Source of the DNA: an uncultured Eubacterium sp.
GTDB taxonomy: Bacteria > Bacillota > Clostridia > Lachnospirales > Lachnospiraceae
NCBI GenBank assembly: GCA_910577295.1
Contig: CAJTLS010000020.1
Span: forward strand, 1-43,952
DNA length: 43,952 nt
Direction of reading: 5' to 3'
In this document: piece after piece, positions 7,716 to 15,314 of the stretch
Layout: the number at the start of each line of letters is the position of its first letter
How positions within the stretch are numbered: position 1 is the stretch's first letter
Notes under the pieces: model-generated
What the model was told of the DNA's origin: nothing
Seen by the model: the letters and a program-made list of their open reading frames with translations, nothing else
Database searches by the model: none
Program-made: the position numbers and the translations under genes

Positions 7716-8747
7716 ATGAGAGAAGCGTTTACAGTGCCGCCGATGGAGATACTTGTAGTAGATGATAACAGGATTAATCGAAAAGTGACAGAGTCTCTAT
7801 TAAAAACGCTGAAGATGAAAATAGATACAGCAGAGAGTGGCAGGGATGCAATAACTAAGGTGAGAGATAAAGAATATGATTTTGTACTGATGGATTATAT
7901 GATGCCGGAGATGGACGGCAAGGAAACGCTGCGACATATTCGGGAATTAGATGTACCATATGGCAGAACGATTCCTGTTATTGCTCTCACGTCAAACGAA
8001 GAAGAAGATATTTGCAAGCAGTTAATTGCACAGGGCTTTGATGATTTTCTTCGAAAACCAATTGATTTGCAGGAGATATGTGATATAATAAAAAAATGGT
8101 TGCCAAAGAATTTCTCTGATGACGATACAAAACAGAACGGCAGGGAGGCAGAAGGAGCGATTTTGCCAGAGATTGAGGGCCTGGATGTAGAACAGGGGAT
8201 ATCTCAGACCGGAGGGTATGATTTGTATCGGGAAGTATTAGGTGATTTCTATATTATGATAGAGTCAAAGGCAAAGAAAATAGAAACATTTTTGGCAGAC
8301 CATATGCTTCACGACTATACAATAGAAGTGCATGCATTAAAGAGTACAGCCCGCCTAATTGGAGCAATGGAATTATCCGAGCGATGTTATCGTTTGGAGC
8401 AGTTGGGAAAGGCAGAACAGGAGGAAGCATTAGTGGAGGAGACGCCGGCGATGCTTGCTTTGTACCGAAATTACATAAATATTTTGCGTCCTTATGGGGA
8501 GAGAGAAAGAGGGCAGGAAGAAATATCTGCCGAGCAATTGATTTTGTTATTGGAACGGTTGTATTCCGCAATGGATGAATTCAATTTAGACGAAGCAGAC
8601 AATATCATGCAGGAATTAGAGCAATATCAGATTCCTGTTAATTGTCGTGAACACATGGAAGTATTGCGTATATATGTAGCAGACGTGGCTATGCAGGATA
8701 TCATGGATACGGCGAGCCAAATGATGGAGATATTAAAGACGGACTAA
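7716..8747 (+). CDS. Response-regulator/phosphotransfer protein (REC-Hpt)
   Basis: The 343-residue soluble protein has a receiver domain (about 10-130) with the acidic pair in VVDDN, phospho-Asp60 in LMDYMMPEMDG and the conserved Lys in FLRKPID. An Hpt domain (about 165-255) follows, with His206 in EVHALKSTARLIG. The last 80 residues are helical and carry no recognised output. It lies 15 bases after the hybrid kinase, with AGGAGGG upstream. An internal ATG nine codons in (7743) is possible but has no better site. It probably acts as a phosphate shuttle or sink between the kinase and the double-REC protein that follows. Confidence 0.88.
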   Translation: MREAFTVPPMEILVVDDNRINRKVTESLLKTLKMKIDTAESGRDAITKVRDKEYDFVLMDYMMPEMDGKETLRHIRELDVPYGRTIPVIALTSNEEEDICKQLIAQGFDDFLRKPIDLQEICDIIKKWLPKNFSDDDTKQNGREAEGAILPEIEGLDVEQGISQTGGYDLYREVLGDFYIMIESKAKKIETFLADHMLHDYTIEVHALKSTARLIGAMELSERCYRLEQLGKAEQEEALVEETPAMLALYRNYINILRPYGERERGQEEISAEQLILLLERLYSAMDEFNLDEADNIMQELEQYQIPVNCREHMEVLRIYVADVAMQDIMDTASQMMEILKTD

Positions 8748-8762
8748 AAAAGGAGAGTTCAT

Positions 8763-9542
8763 ATGGAAAAGGTACAAAAAGAGCAGATACTGTTTATAGC
8801 AGATGTTACGAACTTTTTGGTTGAGTCTATCAAGGGTAAGCTGGAAGATTTGGGATACCGAGTAATTGTTTCTAAGTTAAATGTAGAGGAGATTAGTCGG
8901 TGCAAGGGACTTTTAGGCGCCATTTTAATTCATGTTCAGGAGAACATGTCGGTGAAAGTAAAAGAGTTAGCCTTTATAAAAGATAATGCTTTAGAAAATG
9001 CTTATCCGATTTTTTTGGCGGGAAATATTGAAGATGTCAATGCCGTTGAAAAAATTCTACCGAACAACATAATTACTCAGGAGTTCTACCGACCGATTGA
9101 TGCGGGAGAACTGGCTGAAAAAGTGAACGAGTTTATTGACGAGCACCGGGGGCTAAATAAGAAAAAAGTTCTTGTTGTCGATGATTCGGGTACTACGTTA
9201 AGGAATGTTAAGAATTGGCTCGAGCAAAAATATCAGGTTATACTTGCCAATTCGGCAACGATGGCGTTGAAATATTTAACGCTGAACAAACCGGATTTAA
9301 TTCTTTTGGATTATGAGATGCCGGTATGTGATGGCAAGCAGTTAATGGAAATGATTCGTGCTGATGAAGATTACAGCAAGGTGCCAATATTTTTTCTGAC
9401 CGGAAAAAATGATAGGGAGAGTATCGCACAAGTTACGGTGCTGCGTCCGGCGGGGTACTTGCTAAAGACGCTTCCACCGGCGCAAATTGTTAAGGCGATT
9501 GATGATTTTTTTGAAAAGCAAAAAGAGGAACACGTAGTATAA
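8763..9542 (+). CDS. Double receiver-domain protein with no output domain
   Basis: The product is 259 residues. The N-terminal half (1-125) has receiver-like alternation of strands and helices, but its expected phospho-Asp position is not acidic (AILIHVQEN). The C-terminal half (about 137-257) is a complete receiver with VVDDS, Asp183 in LILLDYEMPVCDG and a conserved Lys near the end. No DNA-binding, cyclase or methyltransferase domain follows. Its start is 15 bases after the REC-Hpt gene, with AAAAGGAGAG before ATG 8763. As last member of the relay it would act through protein contacts, as single-domain CheY-like proteins do; its partner is not visible here. Confidence 0.85.
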   Translation: MEKVQKEQILFIADVTNFLVESIKGKLEDLGYRVIVSKLNVEEISRCKGLLGAILIHVQENMSVKVKELAFIKDNALENAYPIFLAGNIEDVNAVEKILPNNIITQEFYRPIDAGELAEKVNEFIDEHRGLNKKKVLVVDDSGTTLRNVKNWLEQKYQVILANSATMALKYLTLNKPDLILLDYEMPVCDGKQLMEMIRADEDYSKVPIFFLTGKNDRESIAQVTVLRPAGYLLKTLPPAQIVKAIDDFFEKQKEEHVV

Positions 9543-9611
9543 TTTGCAGGTTATATACCAAAATATTGCAGTAAGAGACTAAATGCAAGATTATTTATAT
9601 GGAGGACAGAA

Positions 9612-11003
9612 ATGGAATTAACAAGTATACGTGAGATATTTCGTGAAAAAGACAAGTATATTACACAGACAGTTACAATTGGAGGATGGTTAAGAAGTGT
9701 CAGGGACTCAAAAACTTTTGGTTTTTTAGTTGTCAATGACGGTACCTTTTTTGAGCCGTTACAGGTTGTGTATTCGGATAAGCTTGACAATTTTGCCGCC
9801 ATTTCTAAGTTAAATATTGGCGCGGCCGTAGTGGTAACAGGAAAGTTAGTTGCCACGCCCAATGCTAAACAGCCATTTGAGATACAGGCAGATGAGGTGG
9901 CGATTGAAGGTGAATCGAAACCAGATTATCCGCTGCAGAAGAAACGCCATTCTTTTGAATACTTGCGTACAATCTCGCATTTGCGTCCGAGAACGAATAC
10001 ATTTCAGGCAGTTTTCCGTGTGCGCTCACTGATTGCTTATGCCATACACAAATTTTTCCAAGAGAGAGAATTTGTGTATGTACACACGCCGCTTATTACC
10101 GGAAGTGATTGCGAGGGGGCGGGAGAGATGTTTCGTGTTACAACGCTTGACATGGAGAATCTCCCGATGACAGAAGATGGCAGAGTTGATTACAGTAAGG
10201 ATTTCTTTAACAAGGAAACGAATCTGACAGTAAGCGGTCAGCTTAATGGTGAAACTTATGCGATGGCGTTTAAAAATATTTATACGTTTGGTCCGACTTT
10301 CCGAGCAGAAAATTCCAATACGACACGTCATGCCGCAGAATTTTGGATGATTGAGCCGGAGATGGCTTTTGCTGATTTGCAGGATGATATGATGGTGGCA
10401 GAGAGCATGCTCAAGTATATTATCCGTTATGTATTGGAAGAGGCCAAAGAGGAGATGGCATTTTTTAATAAATTTGTGGATAATGGATTGATAGACAGAT
10501 TACAGAAAGTAGCAGATGCTGAATTTGCTCATGTCACATATACCGAAGCAATTGAACTGTTAGAAAAACATAACGAACAGTTTGAGTATAAAGTAAGCTG
10601 GGGATGCGATTTGCAGACAGAGCATGAGAGATATTTGACGGAAGAAATATTTAAACGTCCGGTTTTTGTTACGGATTATCCAAAAGAGATTAAAGCGTTC
10701 TATATGAAAATGAATGAGGATAATAAAACGGTGGCAGCGATGGATTGTCTTGTTCCCGGTATCGGTGAAATTATCGGCGGCAGTCAGCGTGAAGATGATT
10801 ATGATAAACTGGTTAAACGGATGGAAGAGTGCGGACTAAACTGCGAGGATTATGATTTTTATTTAGATCTTCGCAAATACGGTACGGCAAGGCATGCCGG
10901 TTTTGGGCTCGGCTTTGAGCGTTGCGTTATGTACCTGACCGGAATGCAGAATATCCGTGATGTTATCCCATTCCCGCGAACAGTAAATAATTGTGAATTA
11001 TAG
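9612..11003 (+). CDS. asnS: Asparaginyl-tRNA synthetase
   Basis: A class IIb aminoacyl-tRNA synthetase of 463 residues, the normal length. The N-terminal OB-fold anticodon-binding domain (about 15-110, VTIGGWLRSVRDSKTFGFL) is followed by the catalytic domain. Motif 2 is at FRAENSNTTRHAAEFWMIE and motif 3 at GFGLGFERCVMYLTG. It charges tRNA-Asn with asparagine in the cytoplasm. GGAGG lies 8 bases before ATG 9612. No T-box leader is seen in the 69-base gap upstream. The next gene makes asparagine, which suggests joint supply and use of the amino acid. Confidence 0.96.
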   Translation: MELTSIREIFREKDKYITQTVTIGGWLRSVRDSKTFGFLVVNDGTFFEPLQVVYSDKLDNFAAISKLNIGAAVVVTGKLVATPNAKQPFEIQADEVAIEGESKPDYPLQKKRHSFEYLRTISHLRPRTNTFQAVFRVRSLIAYAIHKFFQEREFVYVHTPLITGSDCEGAGEMFRVTTLDMENLPMTEDGRVDYSKDFFNKETNLTVSGQLNGETYAMAFKNIYTFGPTFRAENSNTTRHAAEFWMIEPEMAFADLQDDMMVAESMLKYIIRYVLEEAKEEMAFFNKFVDNGLIDRLQKVADAEFAHVTYTEAIELLEKHNEQFEYKVSWGCDLQTEHERYLTEEIFKRPVFVTDYPKEIKAFYMKMNEDNKTVAAMDCLVPGIGEIIGGSQREDDYDKLVKRMEECGLNCEDYDFYLDLRKYGTARHAGFGLGFERCVMYLTGMQNIRDVIPFPRTVNNCEL

Positions 11004-11045
11004 ATAATTATTGAACAAATAATTTAGAAAAAGGAGGATATGAAC

Positions 11046-12053
11046 ATGAATTTAGTAATTCCTGAGGGGTATGAGGCAGCGTTGGACACAAGAGAAACAG
11101 AGGTGGCGATTAAAAAGGTTAAGGATTTTTTTGAAAAAGCTTTGGCGGCGAATCTGAATCTTACGCGTGTGTCGGCGCCGCTTTTTGTCGACCCGCAATC
11201 TGGACTTAATGATAACCTAAATGGTGTTGAGCGTCCAGTAGACTTCGATGTTCGCGAGCAGAACGGCAGAACGGTAGAAATTGTGCACTCATTGGCAAAA
11301 TGGAAACGTTATGCGCTGGGACGCTATAAGTTCCATCATGGAGAGGGATTATATACGGATATGAATGCCATTCGGCGTGATGAAGATACCGATAATGTTC
11401 ATTCCATCTTTGTTGACCAATGGGATTGGGAGCGAATTATTAGTAAGGAAGAGCGGAATATAGCTACATTAAAAAGTATTGTAATTAATGTATACCGCGC
11501 GCTGCAGGAAACAGAAGACTATTTGGCAACCCAATACAATTACATTAAGAAATCGTTGCCACAAAACATTACTTTTGTTACATCACAGGAGTTAGAGGAC
11601 GCCTATCCAAATAAATCGCCAAAGGAACGTGAGTATGAGGCGGCAAAAGAGCACGGAGCCGTTTTTCTTATGAATATCGGAGAAAAACTGGCGTCCGGTG
11701 AACCACATGACGGGCGTGCACCGGATTATGATGACTGGTCTTTGAATGGAGACATTATTGTATACTATTCGGTTCTTGATATGGCGTTGGAGTTATCTTC
11801 CATGGGGATTCGTGTGGATGAGGTGTCACTGAAAGAGCAGCTTGCCAAAGCAGGATGTTCGGAGCGGGAGGAACTTCCATTTCAAAAGGCTGTTTTGGAG
11901 AAGAAATTGCCTTATACGATTGGCGGTGGTATCGGACAGTCCCGTATCTGTATGTTTTTCCTGCGCAAGGCTCATATCGGGGAAGTGCAGGCTTCCATCT
12001 GGCCGGATGATGTGATGGAAGAGGCGGAGAAGAGCAATCTTCATATTTTATAA
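11046..12053 (+). CDS. asnA: Aspartate-ammonia ligase (asparagine synthetase A)
   Basis: The 335-residue protein belongs to the AsnA family, which makes asparagine from aspartate, ammonia and ATP and is structurally related to class II tRNA synthetases. The hallmark stretches LFVDPQSGLNDNLNGVERPV, FVDQWDWERII and GGGIGQSRICMFFL are present. Of two nearby ATGs, 11046 is preferred: AAGGAGG (11031-11037) is 8 bases from it but only 2 from 11040. It follows asnS by 42 bases with no terminator between, so the two are probably cotranscribed. Confidence 0.95.
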   Translation: MNLVIPEGYEAALDTRETEVAIKKVKDFFEKALAANLNLTRVSAPLFVDPQSGLNDNLNGVERPVDFDVREQNGRTVEIVHSLAKWKRYALGRYKFHHGEGLYTDMNAIRRDEDTDNVHSIFVDQWDWERIISKEERNIATLKSIVINVYRALQETEDYLATQYNYIKKSLPQNITFVTSQELEDAYPNKSPKEREYEAAKEHGAVFLMNIGEKLASGEPHDGRAPDYDDWSLNGDIIVYYSVLDMALELSSMGIRVDEVSLKEQLAKAGCSEREELPFQKAVLEKKLPYTIGGGIGQSRICMFFLRKAHIGEVQASIWPDDVMEEAEKSNLHIL

Positions 12054-12078
12054 TTCCCGGAAGGAGTAAAGACGATTT

Positions 12079-13251
12079 ATGGATAATTTCACCTTTTATG
12101 CACCGACCTATTTTGATTTTGGAAAAGATACGGAAAAACATACGGCTGATTTGATTCGCCAGTTTGGGGGAACGAAAGTACTGCTCCATTATGGCGGCGG
12201 TTCCATTAAGAAAAACGGTCTTTACCAGTGCGTCACCGAAAGTCTGACGCAGGCGGGTCTTCCTTTCGTGGAACTCGGCGGTGTAAAACCGAATCCGCGC
12301 AGCGGTCTGGTGTATGAGGGAATCGCTTTGTGTAAAAGGGAAAACGTTGATTTTATACTTGCGGTTGGCGGCGGCAGTACGATTGATTCGGCGAAAGCGA
12401 TTGCTGCCGGCAGTATGTATGACGGTGATTTTTTAGATTTTTATCAAGGGAAAGCCAAAATCGAAAGGGCTTTGCCAATTGGTACAATATTGACAATCGC
12501 TGCTGCTGGCAGCGAGGGGTCTCCGAATACGGTTATTACGGATGAGAAAGAATTCATAAAAAAGGGGGCCAAGAGCGATTGCCTTCGTCCGCGTTTTTCC
12601 ATTTTGAATCCGGCGCTGACATGTACTTTGTCTCCATACCAGACGGCAGCAGGCTGTACGGATATTATGATTCATGTATGCGAGAGATACTTTTCTAATA
12701 CGGAAGAGGTAGAGATTACAGACCGTCTCTGTGAGGCTGTGTTAAAGACAATTATACATGAGGCGCCGCGCGTTATGGAGGAGCCGGATAATTATGAAGC
12801 AAGAGCTAATATTATGTGGGCCGGTATGTTGGCTCACAATAATATATGCGGTGTAGGACGAGTACAGGATTGGGCAAGCCATCATATAGAGCATGAGCTG
12901 TCAGCGTTGTACGATGTGACTCACGGTGCGGGTTTGGCTGTGATAGCGCCGTTGTGGATGCGTTATGTGTTGGAAAGCAATCCACATAAATTAGTACTCT
13001 TTGCAACACGTGTATGGGACGTTGCCATGGACGAGTCTGATTCGCACGGCGTGGCTTTGAAAGGGATTGAGGCATTTGAGGCATTTTTGAAAAAAATCGG
13101 CATGCCTTCTAGTTTTGCAGAAATCGGAGCGAAGGAAGAAGATATTGAACTCATGACAGATAAGCTTATGAATGGACGCAAGACAGAAGGGAACTATGTG
13201 AAACTGACATGGGATGATGTGAGAAAAATATATGAGAGCGCAGTCAGATAG
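12079..13251 (+). CDS. Iron-containing alcohol dehydrogenase (butanol dehydrogenase/YqhD type)
   Basis: The 390-residue oxidoreductase belongs to iron-dependent alcohol dehydrogenase family III. The nucleotide-binding loop is at AVGGGSTIDSAKAIA. The Asp and His metal ligands can be placed in CTDIMIHVCERYF, in the region HHIEHELSALYDVTHGAGL and in the intervening helices. The GGGSTID type is usual for NAD(P)H-linked aldehyde reductases such as BdhA and YqhD. It probably disposes of reducing power during fermentation by reducing an aldehyde to an alcohol; the substrate cannot be read from sequence. AAGGAGT precedes ATG 12079. It lies 25 bases after asnA and 15 before the sigma-like gene. Confidence 0.92.
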   Translation: MDNFTFYAPTYFDFGKDTEKHTADLIRQFGGTKVLLHYGGGSIKKNGLYQCVTESLTQAGLPFVELGGVKPNPRSGLVYEGIALCKRENVDFILAVGGGSTIDSAKAIAAGSMYDGDFLDFYQGKAKIERALPIGTILTIAAAGSEGSPNTVITDEKEFIKKGAKSDCLRPRFSILNPALTCTLSPYQTAAGCTDIMIHVCERYFSNTEEVEITDRLCEAVLKTIIHEAPRVMEEPDNYEARANIMWAGMLAHNNICGVGRVQDWASHHIEHELSALYDVTHGAGLAVIAPLWMRYVLESNPHKLVLFATRVWDVAMDESDSHGVALKGIEAFEAFLKKIGMPSSFAEIGAKEEDIELMTDKLMNGRKTEGNYVKLTWDDVRKIYESAVR

Positions 13252-13266
13252 AGGAGGATTTGCCGG

Positions 13267-14043
13267 ATGGAGCAAAAAGAATTTCTTCGCCATATCGAAG
13301 GATTGATTCAGTATGCCAGAACAAAAGAGAATCAATTGACAAAACAGGAAGTTGCTGATTATTGCAGCGAATTGTCATTGACTGAGCAGCAATATGAGCT
13401 GTTGTATGCATACTTAAAGGAGCATCAGGTTCATGTTGACGGTTACAAGGCACGGCCGGAAGCATTGGCGTTTGAGGAAAAATCCGGTGAAAAGTCGGGA
13501 GAACGGGATTCTAAATATCTGACAATATATCGTCGGGAACTGCGTGGGCTGCCGGACTATTCAGAGGAAGAGAAGAGACGTTTGTTCGAGCGTCTTCGCG
13601 CAGGGGATGAAACGGTGATAGGAACGGTGATTGAAGCTCAACTGAAGAGAGTTGTGACGTTGGCGGGCAAATACCGTGGACGGGGAGTGCCGTTAGAGGA
13701 TTTGATTCAGGAGGGCAATTTAGAGCTGACATCCCGTGTGGCAATGCTCTGTGGTAATCAGGAAGTAGTAGATTATGAAAAGGCAATAGACCATGCGGTG
13801 CGCAGCCGTTTGATTGAATTAGTAGATGAGGAGCTTTCAGATAGCGACAGTATCAGTACGGTATTGGCACGGGTGAATTTGCTGATGGAAGCAACAAGGT
13901 CTTTGGCAGAAGAGTATGGACGTATTGCTACGTTGGAAGAACTTGCGGAGTTCGCACATATGGATAGAGAAGAGATTCGGATGTACGTGGAACTGTCAAG
14001 AAATGCTATCGAGATAGGAAGTGGAGACGGTGCAAAAGAATGA
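13267..14043 (+). CDS. Sigma-70-like protein lacking region 4 and a normal region 2.3-2.4
   Basis: The 258-residue product resembles the front half of a primary sigma factor. A region 1.1-like helix bundle (about 10-55, with LTKQEVADYCSELSLTEQQY) precedes a linker and a region 1.2/2.1-2.2-like segment (82-150), which ends in the RNAP-binding signature GRGVPLEDLIQEGNLEL. The aromatic-rich block that melts the -10 element (FSTYATWWIRQAI in RpoD) is missing; residues 155-195 are unlike it. A region 3.0-like helix pair (ATLEELAEFAHMDREEIR) follows and the protein ends there, without region 4. It should be able to touch RNA polymerase but not recognise a promoter alone. The gene overlaps mutY by 23 bases. 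AGGAGG is near ATG 13267. Confidence 0.85.
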   Translation: MEQKEFLRHIEGLIQYARTKENQLTKQEVADYCSELSLTEQQYELLYAYLKEHQVHVDGYKARPEALAFEEKSGEKSGERDSKYLTIYRRELRGLPDYSEEEKRRLFERLRAGDETVIGTVIEAQLKRVVTLAGKYRGRGVPLEDLIQEGNLELTSRVAMLCGNQEVVDYEKAIDHAVRSRLIELVDEELSDSDSISTVLARVNLLMEATRSLAEEYGRIATLEELAEFAHMDREEIRMYVELSRNAIEIGSGDGAKE

Positions 14044-15100
14044 TTATTCTTTAGAGGCTTTAGTAGAGCCTCTTTGTTTATGGTATGAAAAAAATAAGCG
14101 CAGTATGCCATGGAGGGATGACGCCACGCCGTATCATGTCTGGCTGTCGGAAATCATGCTGCAGCAGACGCGGATTGAGGCAGTAAAAGAATATTATCGT
14201 CGTTTTACCACGCAGCTTCCCGATGTGGCATCGCTGGCGGAAGTATCGGAAGAAGAGCTGATGAAATTATGGGAGGGTCTGGGATATTATAACCGCGCCC
14301 GCAATTTGCAAAAAGCAGCGCGGCTTGTTATGGAGAGATATGACGGACGTCTGCCGGCGTCTTACGATTTGCTTCTTGAATTGCCCGGAATCGGCAGCTA
14401 TACTGCCGGTGCGATAGCTTCCATTGCCTATGGAATTGCGGCTCCCGCGGTAGACGGTAATGTTTTGCGTGTTACGATGCGTTACCTGAATTGTGACGAT
14501 GATATTATGAAACAATCGGTGCGAAAGAAGATGGAGAGGGCAATCATGGCGGTCATCCCCCGCGAAAAGCCAGGCGTGTTTAATCAGGCGTTGATGGAGC
14601 TGGGAGAGGTAATCTGCATTCCAAATGGGAAACCGCTGTGCGGGCAATGCCCGCTTGCCGATTTGTGTCAGGCGCACGCAGTGGGACGGGAGACGGAATT
14701 ACCGGTGAAGCCAGAGAAGAAGAGCAGACGTATTGAGAAGCGGACGATTTTACTTTTGGAGCAGGAGGGCCGGATTGGGATTGTCAAGAGACCGGAAAAA
14801 GGGCTGCTTGCCGGTTTGTGGGAATTTCCCGCATTCGATGGCTATAAAACGCTGCCGTGGATAAAAGAATGGCTGGCCGCAAAAGGAGCGGGAGAAACGA
14901 GAGTCAGCCGGCTGCAAGGGGGAAAACATATTTTTTCCCATGTTGAATGGCATATGAGGGGGTATCGGATAGAGGGGATAAGAGGCGGATGCGAACTGAT
15001 ACCGAATCTCGTGTGGGTGGAAAAAGAGGAATTGAAAAATCGCTATGCTCTTCCGATTGCTTTTCATACGTTTCTTCATCAGATTTTATCAGGGAAATAA
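14021..15100 (+). CDS. mutY: A/G-specific adenine glycosylase
   Basis: The 359-residue enzyme removes adenine mispaired with 8-oxoguanine. It has the helix-hairpin-helix LLELPGIGSYTAGAIAS followed by the catalytic Asp in AVDGNVLRV. The 4Fe-4S loop is in the order C-x6-C-x2-C-x5-C (CIPNGKPLCGQCPLADLC). A C-terminal Nudix-like 8-oxoG recognition domain covers about 240-355. It uses GTG; 14021 is the farthest start, and GTG 14030 is equally possible because AGGAAG is better spaced for it. Either overlaps the sigma-like gene, implying translational coupling. The stop codon lies within the terminator stem at 15092-15130. Confidence 0.95.
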   Translation: METVQKNDYSLEALVEPLCLWYEKNKRSMPWRDDATPYHVWLSEIMLQQTRIEAVKEYYRRFTTQLPDVASLAEVSEEELMKLWEGLGYYNRARNLQKAARLVMERYDGRLPASYDLLLELPGIGSYTAGAIASIAYGIAAPAVDGNVLRVTMRYLNCDDDIMKQSVRKKMERAIMAVIPREKPGVFNQALMELGEVICIPNGKPLCGQCPLADLCQAHAVGRETELPVKPEKKSRRIEKRTILLLEQEGRIGIVKRPEKGLLAGLWEFPAFDGYKTLPWIKEWLAAKGAGETRVSRLQGGKHIFSHVEWHMRGYRIEGIRGGCELIPNLVWVEKEELKNRYALPIAFHTFLHQILSGK

Positions 15101-15130
15101 CATGTTTAAAAAGCGGTTATTTCCCTTTTT
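15092..15130 (+). terminator. Terminator of the asnS-mutY gene group
   Basis: GGGAAATAAC (15092-15101) pairs perfectly with GTTATTTCCC (15116-15125), followed by TTTTT. The left arm contains the mutY stop codon. Confidence 0.92.
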
Positions 15131-15167
15131 ATGTAAGAATACCCTACTTTCTACAGTGATAGTAAAA

Positions 15168-15183
15168 ACACACGATATTGTGA
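15168..15183 (+). promoter_or_regulatory. Candidate NrdR box 1
   Basis: ACACACGATATTGTGA matches about 13 of 16 positions of the NrdR box as I recall it (acaCwAtATaTwGtgt). It lies upstream of the nrdD promoter and is exactly 42 bp, four helical turns, from box 2. NrdR normally binds such paired boxes and represses ribonucleotide reductase genes when dATP is high. Confidence 0.55.
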
Positions 15184-15209
15184 GTGTAATATAAAAATAA
15201 TTGATTTAA

Positions 15210-15225
15210 TCACAATATGTAGTGG
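15210..15225 (+). promoter_or_regulatory. Candidate NrdR box 2
   Basis: TCACAATATGTAGTGG matches 9 of 10 core positions of the NrdR consensus and overlaps the -35 element of the nrdD promoter, where a bound repressor would block RNA polymerase. Confidence 0.6.
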
Positions 15226-15251
15226 ACAATGATACGGACAGGTGTTATAAT
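15223..15251 (+). promoter_or_regulatory. Sigma-A-type promoter for nrdD-nrdG
   Basis: TGGACA (15223-15228), 17 bases, TATAAT (15246-15251) with an upstream TG (extended -10). The transcript would start near 15258, which rules out any nrdD start codon upstream of that point. Confidence 0.85.
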
Positions 15252-15314
15252 GAACGGCGTAGGGAAAATATCAGAAGTAAGGTATTGGTTTCCAAGGAAA
15301 GGAGAATTACGAAA

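Noticed and set aside
9543..9611. T-box leader for asnS
   Set aside because: The gap is only 69 bases and lacks a T-box sequence or terminator/antiterminator pair.
15222..15314. Earlier start for nrdD
   Set aside because: It overlaps the NrdR-like box and promoter; the ATP-cone starts at the TTG at 15315.
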